Made by a program: the position numbers and the translations under genes. Shown piece by piece: positions 9,133-16,732 of a stretch of DNA of 49,590 nt. Every line of letters starts with the position of its first letter. Positions within the stretch are counted from its first letter, which is position 1. A model generated the notes under the pieces. That model ran no database searches. It was not told where the DNA came from and saw only the letters and a list, made by a program, of their open reading frames with translations. Source of the stretch: Saprospiraceae bacterium (GTDB lineage Bacteria > Bacteroidota > Bacteroidia > Chitinophagales > Saprospiraceae); the NCBI GenBank assembly GCA_028285545.1, contig JANQPA010000087.1, positions 1 through 49,590 of the forward strand, in the 5' to 3' direction.

Positions 9133-10401
9133 TTAGTAGTCAAAATTAGGCATTGATATTCGATCCACAAATAGCAAACCATCAAAATGTTTTGCCAGGA
9201 TTAATTGATTTCCACTATTGAGGTTGATAAAAGTGTCATTTATTATTATTTCTTCATTTAACCAAGGGTTCCTCTTCTTGTTCCTTTTTGAAATAGGAAA
9301 AAAGTGGAATTTTCCTTCCAGATTTTGAATGACATGTTTGATATCCAAATGCTCTGAATCAGGCTTTTTAAGCGCTTGTTTTTTTCTTGAATTATTGGCA
9401 TAATCTCCTGCACCGGCAAATATTCCAACGCTGTACATTTGATCACCAAATTCTTTTGCCAAAAACTCACCCATAACCGTTTCTTTAACATTGTATCGGG
9501 CAATGTGAAAATTATGTGCTAGTACAATCACCCTTTTATCTGCGTAAAAATTGCGAATGAGCCAGCTTATATTATCTGCCATCATAGAGTCTCTGGCAAT
9601 CCATCTTTCGCGATAATCTTTATTTTTGGTAAATCGAAGATAGTATTGAAGGAACTCAATTCGATTTTTTATGGTTCTTTTAGAAAAGGCAAGTATTTTA
9701 TCATTGGAATGTTCGTAAATCTGTTCTAGCCTTTCCAATAAGCTTTGATACTTACTGACCAGGCTGTCCGTGGCAGGTTTTAATACCTCGTAATTTTCTT
9801 TTCTAAGTCGTCTGCTCAGTTTTGTGTATTCTGATTCCAAGAGAGTCATTTCATCTGCTCTCCATTCTAACTGATTTCCTAACCTGGTAAGTACTTTTTT
9901 AAAAGAGCCACCCGAACGCTGTACATCGAAGCCGGCAATTTCAATATTTTCTTTTTTTACCCATTGCATCATTTCCAAAAAAGACTGTATTCGCCAGGGG
10001 CCAATTAGGCCATAGGTCATGGATTTAGCTGAAATTTCAGATTTGTCTTTGTTGCTAATGATCAGCTCACCAATTCCAGATTCTAATAATACTACCTCAT
10101 AGTCTAAATCTTCATGTAGGTATTTTATCAGGTCATTTTTAAGTTGAAATACTTCTTTTGAACCATGGTTAAACTCTCCTAAAAGTACGAGCTTCTTATT
10201 TTTTAAATGTTTACGAATAAAAGCCCATTTGTTTTTTGCAGATGTAGAATTGTCTTTAATTGGTACAGCTTCTTTTTTTATCAATTTGACTTGTTGGTCA
10301 TTTAGGATTTGACCGTGGATGGTTTTTAAGCCAGTAAAAAATAGTAAGGGTAAAAGGATAAAAAAATAAAGATAGGAATAGTCGGTGTTGAGTGAGTGCA
10401 T
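9133..10401 (-). CDS. Erythromycin-esterase-like protein
   Basis: A 422-residue protein of the erythromycin esterase superfamily (EreA/EreB and many uncharacterised relatives). The GExxHGxxE-type active-site motif is seen as GEFNHGSKE (Glu76, His79, Glu83), followed by LLESG (Glu107) and the later LAHNFHIARY. An N-terminal hydrophobic segment (about 10-25) suggests export or anchoring. Most family members hydrolyse unknown esters; a role in macrolide resistance should not be assumed. It shares no operon signal with the GrpB gene downstream beyond strand. Confidence 0.82.
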   Translation of the reverse strand: MHSLNTDYSYLYFFILLPLLFFTGLKTIHGQILNDQQVKLIKKEAVPIKDNSTSAKNKWAFIRKHLKNKKLVLLGEFNHGSKEVFQLKNDLIKYLHEDLDYEVVLLESGIGELIISNKDKSEISAKSMTYGLIGPWRIQSFLEMMQWVKKENIEIAGFDVQRSGGSFKKVLTRLGNQLEWRADEMTLLESEYTKLSRRLRKENYEVLKPATDSLVSKYQSLLERLEQIYEHSNDKILAFSKRTIKNRIEFLQYYLRFTKNKDYRERWIARDSMMADNISWLIRNFYADKRVIVLAHNFHIARYNVKETVMGEFLAKEFGDQMYSVGIFAGAGDYANNSRKKQALKKPDSEHLDIKHVIQNLEGKFHFFPISKRNKKRNPWLNEEIIINDTFINLNSGNQLILAKHFDGLLFVDRISMPNFDY

Positions 10402-10603
10402 TTTACAAATTTTTGTCTATGGTTAAGATGTACAGTTGGTTGATAGACCCCTATTGACAGACTTTGAAGTTTTATCGGAATTTATGCTTAACTGAAAAGA
10501 TGCCTATAAATGCACCATAACAAAAAATTAATTAAATATTAATTATTTATTAATCAGCAAAATTTCTGTTGACCATACAATAAATTGAAGTACTAAGATG
10601 TAG

Positions 10604-10630
10604 AAACGCTCTTCATAGGAAGCGTTTTTT
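10604..10630 (+). terminator. Intrinsic-terminator-like hairpin
   Basis: AAACGCT at 10604-10610 pairs with AGCGTTT at 10621-10627 around a 10-nt loop, and T residues follow to 10630. On the plus strand this has the form of a rho-independent terminator, but no annotated plus-strand gene ends just upstream. It could end a short RNA or attenuate transcription entering the small ORF at 10698. Confidence 0.4.
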
Positions 10631-10697
10631 GTAAAAATATTTTATTTATTTCTGTTGTTTCATTATTCGAAGCGGCAATAATTTTTAAACAAACATT

Positions 10698-10883
10698 ATG
10701 AACCATTTAATTAAGCGTACACGATATAGTGTGCCAAAAACGGAAGACCTGGATTACTTGAATACTGGGTCACGGGAAAAATATTTCCACAGTAATATCC
10801 ATAGTGGATATGAACAAGCTGAAAAAAAATGCTTGATGAGTTTAAGATGGCAGTTGGCACATCTTCGTTTCCTCATGACGTAA
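10698..10883 (+). CDS. Possible small protein of unknown function
   Basis: A 61-codon frame starting at ATG 10698. The product is basic and polar (MNHLIKRTRYSVPKTEDLDY... ending LAHLRFLMT) with no signal peptide or recognised domain. It follows a terminator-like hairpin by 67 bp. Coding status is uncertain: the composition is plausible for a protein, but the length is within the range of chance frames. Confidence 0.25.
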   Translation: MNHLIKRTRYSVPKTEDLDYLNTGSREKYFHSNIHSGYEQAEKKCLMSLRWQLAHLRFLMT

Positions 10884-10908
10884 AATATGAGTAGGGTCAA
10901 AATGCCTA

Positions 10909-11487
10909 TTATTCTCCTCTAAGAAAGTCAAATAGAACACTTTCAAAAAAATCCTCGGCTAGTTCCCTTCCGCTGTTGGATAGTTTCCAATAAATCAGAT
11001 TATTACTTTTATATTTTTCAATCCTTCCGCACTGTTCAAGCTCCTGCAAGGTTTGAACGATACGTTTTCTTTGATTCAGACGTGAAAGTTTAACCACTTC
11101 TGTGATACTAAGTCCTTTTTCCAGATGAGGTTTCTGGGCCAATAGCCAGACTACTGTAACTCTGGCTAATGACTGATAAAACTCTTCTGTGAGATCCTTT
11201 GAGGAGGAATCATTAGGGCTTTGGGTTTTCAATTCATCCTCTGGCAATTGTTCTGCAAGAGATAATATATTTCCCCTCAATTGGTTAAGCTGTCTTTGAG
11301 CATCTTCGAAATCAATTCTTCCCTGATTGCTTTCTCTGGCAATAGATTGATAGCGAGCGGATAATAGTATAACCTCATTTATCAGGTTAGAAGATTTTAA
11401 TGAAGTCAGCAGAAGTTCAATAGCTTCCATTAACTGATCATTTGCAATTAAGGACCTAATTAGAGGTAAAATTTGGGATTTTGACAT
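10909..11487 (-). CDS. EAD11-like effector-associated domain fused to winged helix
   Basis: A 192-residue cytoplasmic protein. Residues about 1-80 resemble effector-associated domain 11: LIANDQLMEAIELLLTSLK followed by NEVILLSARYQSIARES, a QGRIDFEDA turn and LNQLRGNILSLAEQL. EADs are small helical adaptor modules thought to join sensors and effectors in bacterial NLR-like, caspase-like and protease-based conflict or signalling systems. Residues about 105-190 form a winged helix: LSITEVVKLSRLNQRKRIVQ then LEQCGRIEKYKS and a beta-wing. This suggests an EAD-coupled transcription factor or adaptor. It is transcribed divergently from the soluble-cyclase-like gene with a 320-bp shared intergenic region. 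The EAD11 call rests on remembered motif patterns. Confidence 0.65.
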   Translation of the reverse strand: MSKSQILPLIRSLIANDQLMEAIELLLTSLKSSNLINEVILLSARYQSIARESNQGRIDFEDAQRQLNQLRGNILSLAEQLPEDELKTQSPNDSSSKDLTEEFYQSLARVTVVWLLAQKPHLEKGLSITEVVKLSRLNQRKRIVQTLQELEQCGRIEKYKSNNLIYWKLSNSGRELAEDFFESVLFDFLRGE

Positions 11488-11807
11488 AAAGCTTTGTTAA
11501 AGAGTGTTCTCCTGCAATTTATGTGAAGAGGAGTGGGTAAAAAAGGATGTATACTAGTTTTGAGAAAAAAGAGCTTTTTCAGTTAATTTGCATTCGTATA
11601 AAGCAAAACATTAGAGGGTTCTCTCTTTTTCTTAGTTTGACTTATACTCTTAATGATTAATTTACGTTATTTCCCCAGACCTATCCAGAATACTATATTT
11701 ATAATCCAAATATCGAATTAATTGTTAATTCATTGAAAACATTTTCCCAGATCGTCAGATAATTTTATTATTTGTATCTTGTAATTTGAACGGATTAAAG
11801 GCAATCA
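11488..11807. promoter_or_regulatory. Divergent promoter region between EAD11-like and cyclase genes
   Basis: This 320-bp AT-rich stretch separates two divergent start codons and must hold both promoters. I see one clean palindrome (11715-11731, listed separately) and a GAAAAA/TTTTTC inverted pair near 11565-11580. No small gene or RNA was recognised. Confidence 0.5.
11715..11731. promoter_or_regulatory. Perfect 7-3-7 palindrome, candidate operator
   Basis: GAATTAA-TTG-TTAATTC is a perfect inverted repeat 77 bp upstream of the cyclase gene's GTG start. The size suits a dimeric winged-helix protein, and such a protein is encoded by the divergent neighbour. The AT-rich context raises the chance of coincidence. 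Confidence 0.3.
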
Positions 11808-14800
11808 GTGAAGAATCTTATACCGCAATTTATACACGAGCGATTTTTAGAAAAAGAAGAATACGGGGAATTTGAGGCATACACCATGTCCATTGATTTG
11901 TCAGGATTTACTGCCCTTACAGATGCCCTCATGCAGATGGGTAATCGCGGTGCCGAACAATTATCAAACATTCTCAATCAAGTTTTTGCTCCTCTGGTAG
12001 AACAAGTCTATGCAAGAGGTGGATTTATCCCCTATTTTGCCGGGGATGCTTTTGTGGCCATTTTCCCTATGCACCAGGAAGACACTAATGCCTTAGCCTT
12101 ACTAGATGCTGCCCAGTCCGTCAGGGATCTTTTTCAGGTAAGAGAATACAAGTTCAATGATTTTACCATCGGTCTTAAGATTGGCCTTGCTTTTGGTAAG
12201 GTACAATGGGGAATCGTTGGTAAAAAAGACAAGGCCTTTTACTTCAGAGGCCCTGCCATTGATCACTGTAATTTTTGCCAAACCATAGCCCGAAATCAAC
12301 AAATTATTATTGATAAAGCTTTGCACCAACATTTGAGTGTGGAGAATGTGGTTTTGATACCTGTGAGCCAGGAGTGCTTCCGACTCGAAAGTGAAATTAA
12401 ATATGAGTACGTTGAGGCTACCAACAAAAGTGAATTGTCTGAATTAAGAGAAGAGGTGCTTAAGCGTTTTTTACCCCAGTCTGTTGTTAACTATAATCAG
12501 GAAGGAGAGTTTCGAACTGTTATTGCCGTCTTTTTGTCCTTTGAAGGAATCGAAACTCACCAATTGATGAACGAATTTGCTTCCACTGTTATGGAAGAAA
12601 TCATCAGTTTTTCCGGTTATTTTAAAGAAATTGATTTTGGGGATAAAGGAGGAGTGATGGTAGGCTTTTTCGGGGCTCCTGTAACTTTTGAAAATAATGT
12701 AGAAAGAGCCCTGGAATTCATATATGCACTGAGAAGCGAATTGCGAGATTTGCAGTTTGAAAAAGGCTTGAAATTTAAGGCTGGGGTTACCATTGGAACA
12801 GCCTATACCGGAATTGTAGGTGGAGTGGAAAGATGCCAGTATGCTGCTGTTGGAAATCGCGTCAACCTGTCTGCCCGGCTAATGGTATATGCAGATTGGG
12901 GTGAAATTTTAGTAGACCAGGAAATACAAAAAGATCGTCATTTTACTTTCCAACATAAGGGAGACATCAAGTATAAGGGCATCAAAGGAAATGTTCCCAC
13001 CTTTAAATTGATCGGCAGGAATTACATGATTCGCAATGTTTATAGTGGATCTATGGTAGGCCGCGAAATCGAACTGGAACAATTGCTAAAAGTGGCGGAG
13101 CCTTTATACGACAAAAGACCAGCAGGGATTGCTTACATCTATGGAGAGGCTGGAATAGGAAAGAGCCGATTAACTCATGAATTAAAGAAGCAATTAACGG
13201 AATCGGGTGAAGTAATTTGGCATACCTGTCAGGCGGATCAGATCTTACGCAAACCATTTAACCCTTTTTCTTACTTTCTTAAAAATTATTTTGAACAATC
13301 CCCAGATGGATCTGCGGATTTAAACCTGCAAAAATTTGAAGATAAGTTTGGAGGGCTTATTGATAATATTCACGAGATCGACCACCCTGCTGCAGGAAAT
13401 ATTTTAAAAGAGATACAACGAACCAAGTCGGTATTAGCTGCCCTGGTTGGTATCATTTACAAGGATTCTATCTGGCAGCAACTGGATGCTAAGGGTAAAT
13501 ATCAAAATACCCTTATTGCGATTGTCAATTTATTGATGGCAGAATCATTGATTAAACCAATGATTTTGCAATTAGAAGATGGTCATTGGATTGATGAAAA
13601 CTCTGAAGAGCTCCTTGAAGATTTTGTCCGCCATCTCAACCGCTTTCCAATATTATTATTGGTGACTTCCCGTTACAGGGATGATGGTTCTAAACCTCAG
13701 ATCATTAATCAGAGTTTGATTGAGTCTTTTCATTTACCTACTCTGGAAATTAATCTTAATTACCTTCAACCTAGTGCTGTACGAAGATTTGCTGAAATCA
13801 TTTTGAAGGGAAAGATCAGTGAAGAGTTTTATGAATTATTACTCAAAACAACCAATAGCAATCCCTTTTATTTAGAACAAGTTTTAGAATACTTCGATGA
13901 AAGCGATTTACTGGAATTTGATAATGATGAATGGAATATCATTGATCAAAATATAAAGTTATCGAATTCTATTATGGCTGTTTTGACGGCCAGGATTGAT
14001 CGATTATCCTCTCTGGTGAAGGAAACAGTGAAGGCAGCGGCAGTTATTGGGCGGGAGTTTGAGGTTCCTATCCTTTCTGAGGTGATGAAAGGAAATGATA
14101 TTTTTAATAACCAGGAGTTACAAGCCGCCGATATTCTCAAAGAGCAGATTCATATGGCAGAAAAAGGCCAAATCTGGCATGCCATGAACGAGCTAAGATA
14201 TATTTTCCGACATTCCTTATTGAGGGAGGCTGCCTATAGTATGCAGTTACGTGTTAGGTTACAACAACTACATCGCTTAATTGCTGAAGCTATTGAAAAG
14301 ATATATGGCAATAATACTCAAGAAAAGTATGTGGATCTGGCTTTTCATTATGAGCAGGCAGATGTTTTTGATAAAACTTGCGAATACCTCCGGAAAGCGG
14401 CTGATTATGCACGAAGCAACTTTCAAAATCAGCAAGCCCTTGATTTTTATGAAAAATTATTGGAAAAACTCAATACCAAGGAGGATTCTAATACCCAGAT
14501 CCAAACCCACCTGAAAAAAGGGAAAATTCTTGAACTCATAGGACAATGGGATCAATGTGAGGAAGCTTATAAATATGCTCTTCAATTGGCCAAAATGACC
14601 CGTGATGCCATGCTTTTAGGACTGGCCAATAATCGGATGGGTCGAGTGCTTATGCTTAAAGGGCAATACAAGGCCTCGATGGAATATTTGCAAACATCTG
14701 CTCGTTTGTTTGAGTCTATTGATGATAAAGAGGGAATTTCAGAGGTTTATGGAAATATCGGCAACCTTTATTTTCGACAAGGAGCTTATGATGAAGCTAA

Positions 14801-15842
14801 GTCCTTTTTCACGGAAAGTATTGAATTATCTAAAAAATATGATTCAATTCCTGTAAATGCTCAGATTGTTTCTAATCTTGGTCTTACTCACATGAACCAG
14901 GGAAATTATGATGAGGGAATAAAAGTACAGGAAGAACAATTAGCCATCTGCGAAAAAAATAATGACAAGCAGGGTATGGCCACTATTCTTACTTTTTTAG
15001 GGATCGTTTACCTGGAAAGCGGTGATTATGATCAAGCTCTTGAAAGGTTTGAAAAAGGCCTGGAGCTAAGTGAAGAGTTGGGAAATAAACTTCTTATGCC
15101 TATAGCTATAGGTAATATTGGAGTAATTTATGAGCGGAAAGGGAATTATGATATGGCTATGGAGCAATATCAAAGAGACCTGGAGCTTTGTGAAGAATTA
15201 GGAGATAAACAAGGAATTGCCATTGCTTTAGGTTTGATTGGTCAATTATTAAATATTCAGGGTGAGTTTTATAAAGCTATAGAATATTTACAAAAAGACC
15301 TTATGCTTTCAGAGGAATTGGGATATCAGAAAGGGATTGCTAAAGCCCTAAATACTCTGGGGGATGTGTTTTATTTAACCAGTAATTTTGAAAGATCCCT
15401 TCATTTTTATGATCGAGCCATTGAAGTAACTAGAAAAATAGGAAACAAATTAGTTCTAGGCTTTAGCCTGGTTGAAAAAGGTGCAGTATTATTGGAAACT
15501 GATGACGAAAGAAATTTACTTTTGGTTTGTCATGAAGCACTACATCTTGCTACAGAATTAGGTAACCCAGATTTATTATTTGAAGCAAAAACTCTCCAAG
15601 CTCGTGTCAATTTGCATTCAGATAATATGGAAGTAGCTACCACTATTTTAAAAGAGTTAGAATCAATGGCTTCCAGTGCAGATCATGAAGCTGCTATTGC
15701 CTTTGAGTGGTTTCGGATGAATCCTGAAGATCCGGCAGCTAGAAATCATGCGAAGGATTTATATGAAAAATTATATCAGGACACACCTAGATATACTTAT
15801 AAGCTAAGACTGGCGGAACTTAATAAAACTAAGGAGACTTAA
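11808..15842 (+). CDS. Soluble adenylyl-cyclase-like protein: two class III cyclase domains, P-loop ATPase, TPRs
   Basis: A 1344-residue protein with the domain order of mammalian soluble adenylyl cyclase (ADCY10). Cyclase domain 1 (about 25-190) has the metal-binding Asp pair, Asp30 in SIDLSGFTAL and Asp80 in YFAGDAFVAIF. Cyclase domain 2 (about 235-400) lacks the first Asp (VFLSFEG) but keeps NLSAR (Asn353, Arg357), the transition-state residues. Together they could form one complete catalytic site making cAMP or cGMP. An AAA/STAND-type NTPase follows, with Walker A GEAGIGKS at 446-453 and Walker B LQLEDGHWID near 588-596. About ten TPRs fill residues 850-1250. The start is GTG at 11808; the sequence IPQFIHERFLEKEE before the first domain looks family-conserved. 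It is divergent from the EAD11-like gene. Confidence 0.88.
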   Translation: MKNLIPQFIHERFLEKEEYGEFEAYTMSIDLSGFTALTDALMQMGNRGAEQLSNILNQVFAPLVEQVYARGGFIPYFAGDAFVAIFPMHQEDTNALALLDAAQSVRDLFQVREYKFNDFTIGLKIGLAFGKVQWGIVGKKDKAFYFRGPAIDHCNFCQTIARNQQIIIDKALHQHLSVENVVLIPVSQECFRLESEIKYEYVEATNKSELSELREEVLKRFLPQSVVNYNQEGEFRTVIAVFLSFEGIETHQLMNEFASTVMEEIISFSGYFKEIDFGDKGGVMVGFFGAPVTFENNVERALEFIYALRSELRDLQFEKGLKFKAGVTIGTAYTGIVGGVERCQYAAVGNRVNLSARLMVYADWGEILVDQEIQKDRHFTFQHKGDIKYKGIKGNVPTFKLIGRNYMIRNVYSGSMVGREIELEQLLKVAEPLYDKRPAGIAYIYGEAGIGKSRLTHELKKQLTESGEVIWHTCQADQILRKPFNPFSYFLKNYFEQSPDGSADLNLQKFEDKFGGLIDNIHEIDHPAAGNILKEIQRTKSVLAALVGIIYKDSIWQQLDAKGKYQNTLIAIVNLLMAESLIKPMILQLEDGHWIDENSEELLEDFVRHLNRFPILLLVTSRYRDDGSKPQIINQSLIESFHLPTLEINLNYLQPSAVRRFAEIILKGKISEEFYELLLKTTNSNPFYLEQVLEYFDESDLLEFDNDEWNIIDQNIKLSNSIMAVLTARIDRLSSLVKETVKAAAVIGREFEVPILSEVMKGNDIFNNQELQAADILKEQIHMAEKGQIWHAMNELRYIFRHSLLREAAYSMQLRVRLQQLHRLIAEAIEKIYGNNTQEKYVDLAFHYEQADVFDKTCEYLRKAADYARSNFQNQQALDFYEKLLEKLNTKEDSNTQIQTHLKKGKILELIGQWDQCEEAYKYALQLAKMTRDAMLLGLANNRMGRVLMLKGQYKASMEYLQTSARLFESIDDKEGISEVYGNIGNLYFRQGAYDEAKSFFTESIELSKKYDSIPVNAQIVSNLGLTHMNQGNYDEGIKVQEEQLAICEKNNDKQGMATILTFLGIVYLESGDYDQALERFEKGLELSEELGNKLLMPIAIGNIGVIYERKGNYDMAMEQYQRDLELCEELGDKQGIAIALGLIGQLLNIQGEFYKAIEYLQKDLMLSEELGYQKGIAKALNTLGDVFYLTSNFERSLHFYDRAIEVTRKIGNKLVLGFSLVEKGAVLLETDDERNLLLVCHEALHLATELGNPDLLFEAKTLQARVNLHSDNMEVATTILKELESMASSADHEAAIAFEWFRMNPEDPAARNHAKDLYEKLYQDTPRYTYKLRLAELNKTKET

Positions 15843-16054
15843 CAGAAAACCTTAAATATTATTATTTCCAAATAACTGTTTTTAATCCATAGGAATAAAA
15901 AACAATAAGCCTAAGCTTGATCAGAGCCTAGACTTACTAATAATATTGTTCTTTATGAGTCATCTCAAAATCCTCATAAATCCCATGAACATTGTTATGA
16001 CGTAAGGACCTGAAAAAAGTAACGACCCTTTTTTATTTACTTGAAAAAAAAATG

Positions 16055-16546
16055 TCAATCATTGTCAGCTGTATTAGAGTCAGAAACATCAGTTGCGGGA
16101 ATGTTCCAAATATCAATCAAGACTTTCCATACTCCATTTTCTTTTTTCCAGATATGTAAATCCCTGTTAACTCCTCCAAATTCATTGCCAAGGGAATCCT
16201 GAAAAGTTGTGGAAACTATAGCAACCGAGTATCCCAAATCAGCGCCTGCTCCCATACTTATCTCATGATTTTTGTAGCTTACTTTAAAATTGACCCGACT
16301 TTTGAATGCATCGACAAAATTTTTGATGCCTTCTTCCCCAGTAATAATATCTTTATTAGAAGGTATTATTTTGCCAGAGGCAGAATAAATTTCTTCCAAA
16401 CCTTGCCAGTTATTATCGTTCATGAATTCATAATAACGTTCGGAGGCAGCATGAAGAGTTGCTGTTTCTGCTTCTAAGTCAATGGATTCCGATTGGGGAG
16501 TACAACTTAACAGAAAAAGGATTAGAAGTACATAAAGGTATTTCAT
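16055..16546 (-). CDS. SnoaL/NTF2-like (DUF4440-type) lipoprotein
   Basis: A 163-residue protein with a short signal peptide ending LLSC (Cys15), a lipobox. The mature part has the SnoaL-like/NTF2 cone fold pattern: HAASERYYEFMNDNNWQGLE, then ITGEEGIKNFVDAF and a C-terminal strand pair ending VWKVLIDIWNIP. Such proteins bind small molecules or catalyse simple reactions in the envelope; here no catalytic residues can be named. Its 5' flank is occupied by a partial copy of the short inverted-repeat element (16557-16656). It converges on the cyclase gene across 212 bp without a clear terminator. Confidence 0.8.
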   Translation of the reverse strand: MKYLYVLLILFLLSCTPQSESIDLEAETATLHAASERYYEFMNDNNWQGLEEIYSASGKIIPSNKDIITGEEGIKNFVDAFKSRVNFKVSYKNHEISMGAGADLGYSVAIVSTTFQDSLGNEFGGVNRDLHIWKKENGVWKVLIDIWNIPATDVSDSNTADND

Positions 16547-16556
16547 AGTTTGAATG

Positions 16557-16656
16557 ATTGAGATTTTTTAAAAAATATATTTTCTCCTTTTAAAATGTAG
16601 ATTATATATTAAAGTAAAAACTAAAGTTTTATAAAACTTTAGTTTTTACACAACCC
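16557..16656. mobile_element. Partial copy of a MITE-like repeat element
   Basis: This 100-bp AT-rich segment matches the right three quarters of the element at 49465-49590. Shared blocks include AAAAAATATATTTT, ATATTAAAGTAAAAACTAAA and TTTAGTTTTTACACAACCC. It contains a 36-bp perfect palindrome at 16614-16649 and ends in the right-hand repeat TTTTTACACAACC (16643-16655). The left-hand GGTTGTGTAAAAA end is missing, so it is either truncated or abuts the start of the SnoaL-like gene at 16546. Confidence 0.6.
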
Positions 16657-16702
16657 CTACAAGCTTCTGTTATTTTTTTTTGATATTAGTAACCTTAATT
16701 TG

Positions 16703-16714
16703 ATGCATATGCAT
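16703..16714. promoter_or_regulatory. 12-bp palindrome upstream of TPR gene
   Basis: ATGCATATGCAT is a perfect palindrome 18 bp before the ATG at 16733. It could be an operator. Short palindromes of this kind arise by chance, so this is a weak call. Confidence 0.2.
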
Positions 16715-16732
16715 AGCAAAAGAATATAAATC

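Larger units (their letters stand above)
10402..10908. other. 507-bp intergenic region with hairpin and possible small ORF
   Basis: This stretch holds no large gene. It is very AT-rich, with a block of ATTAAT-type sequence around 10527-10555, the stem-loop at 10604-10630, and a 61-codon frame at 10698-10883. The two flanking genes point away on the minus strand (10401 start) and toward it (10909 end). Nothing else was recognised. Confidence 0.5.

Noticed and set aside
9133-10401. Macrolide-resistance gene
   Set aside because: The protein belongs to the broad erythromycin esterase superfamily, most members of which are not known to act on macrolides.
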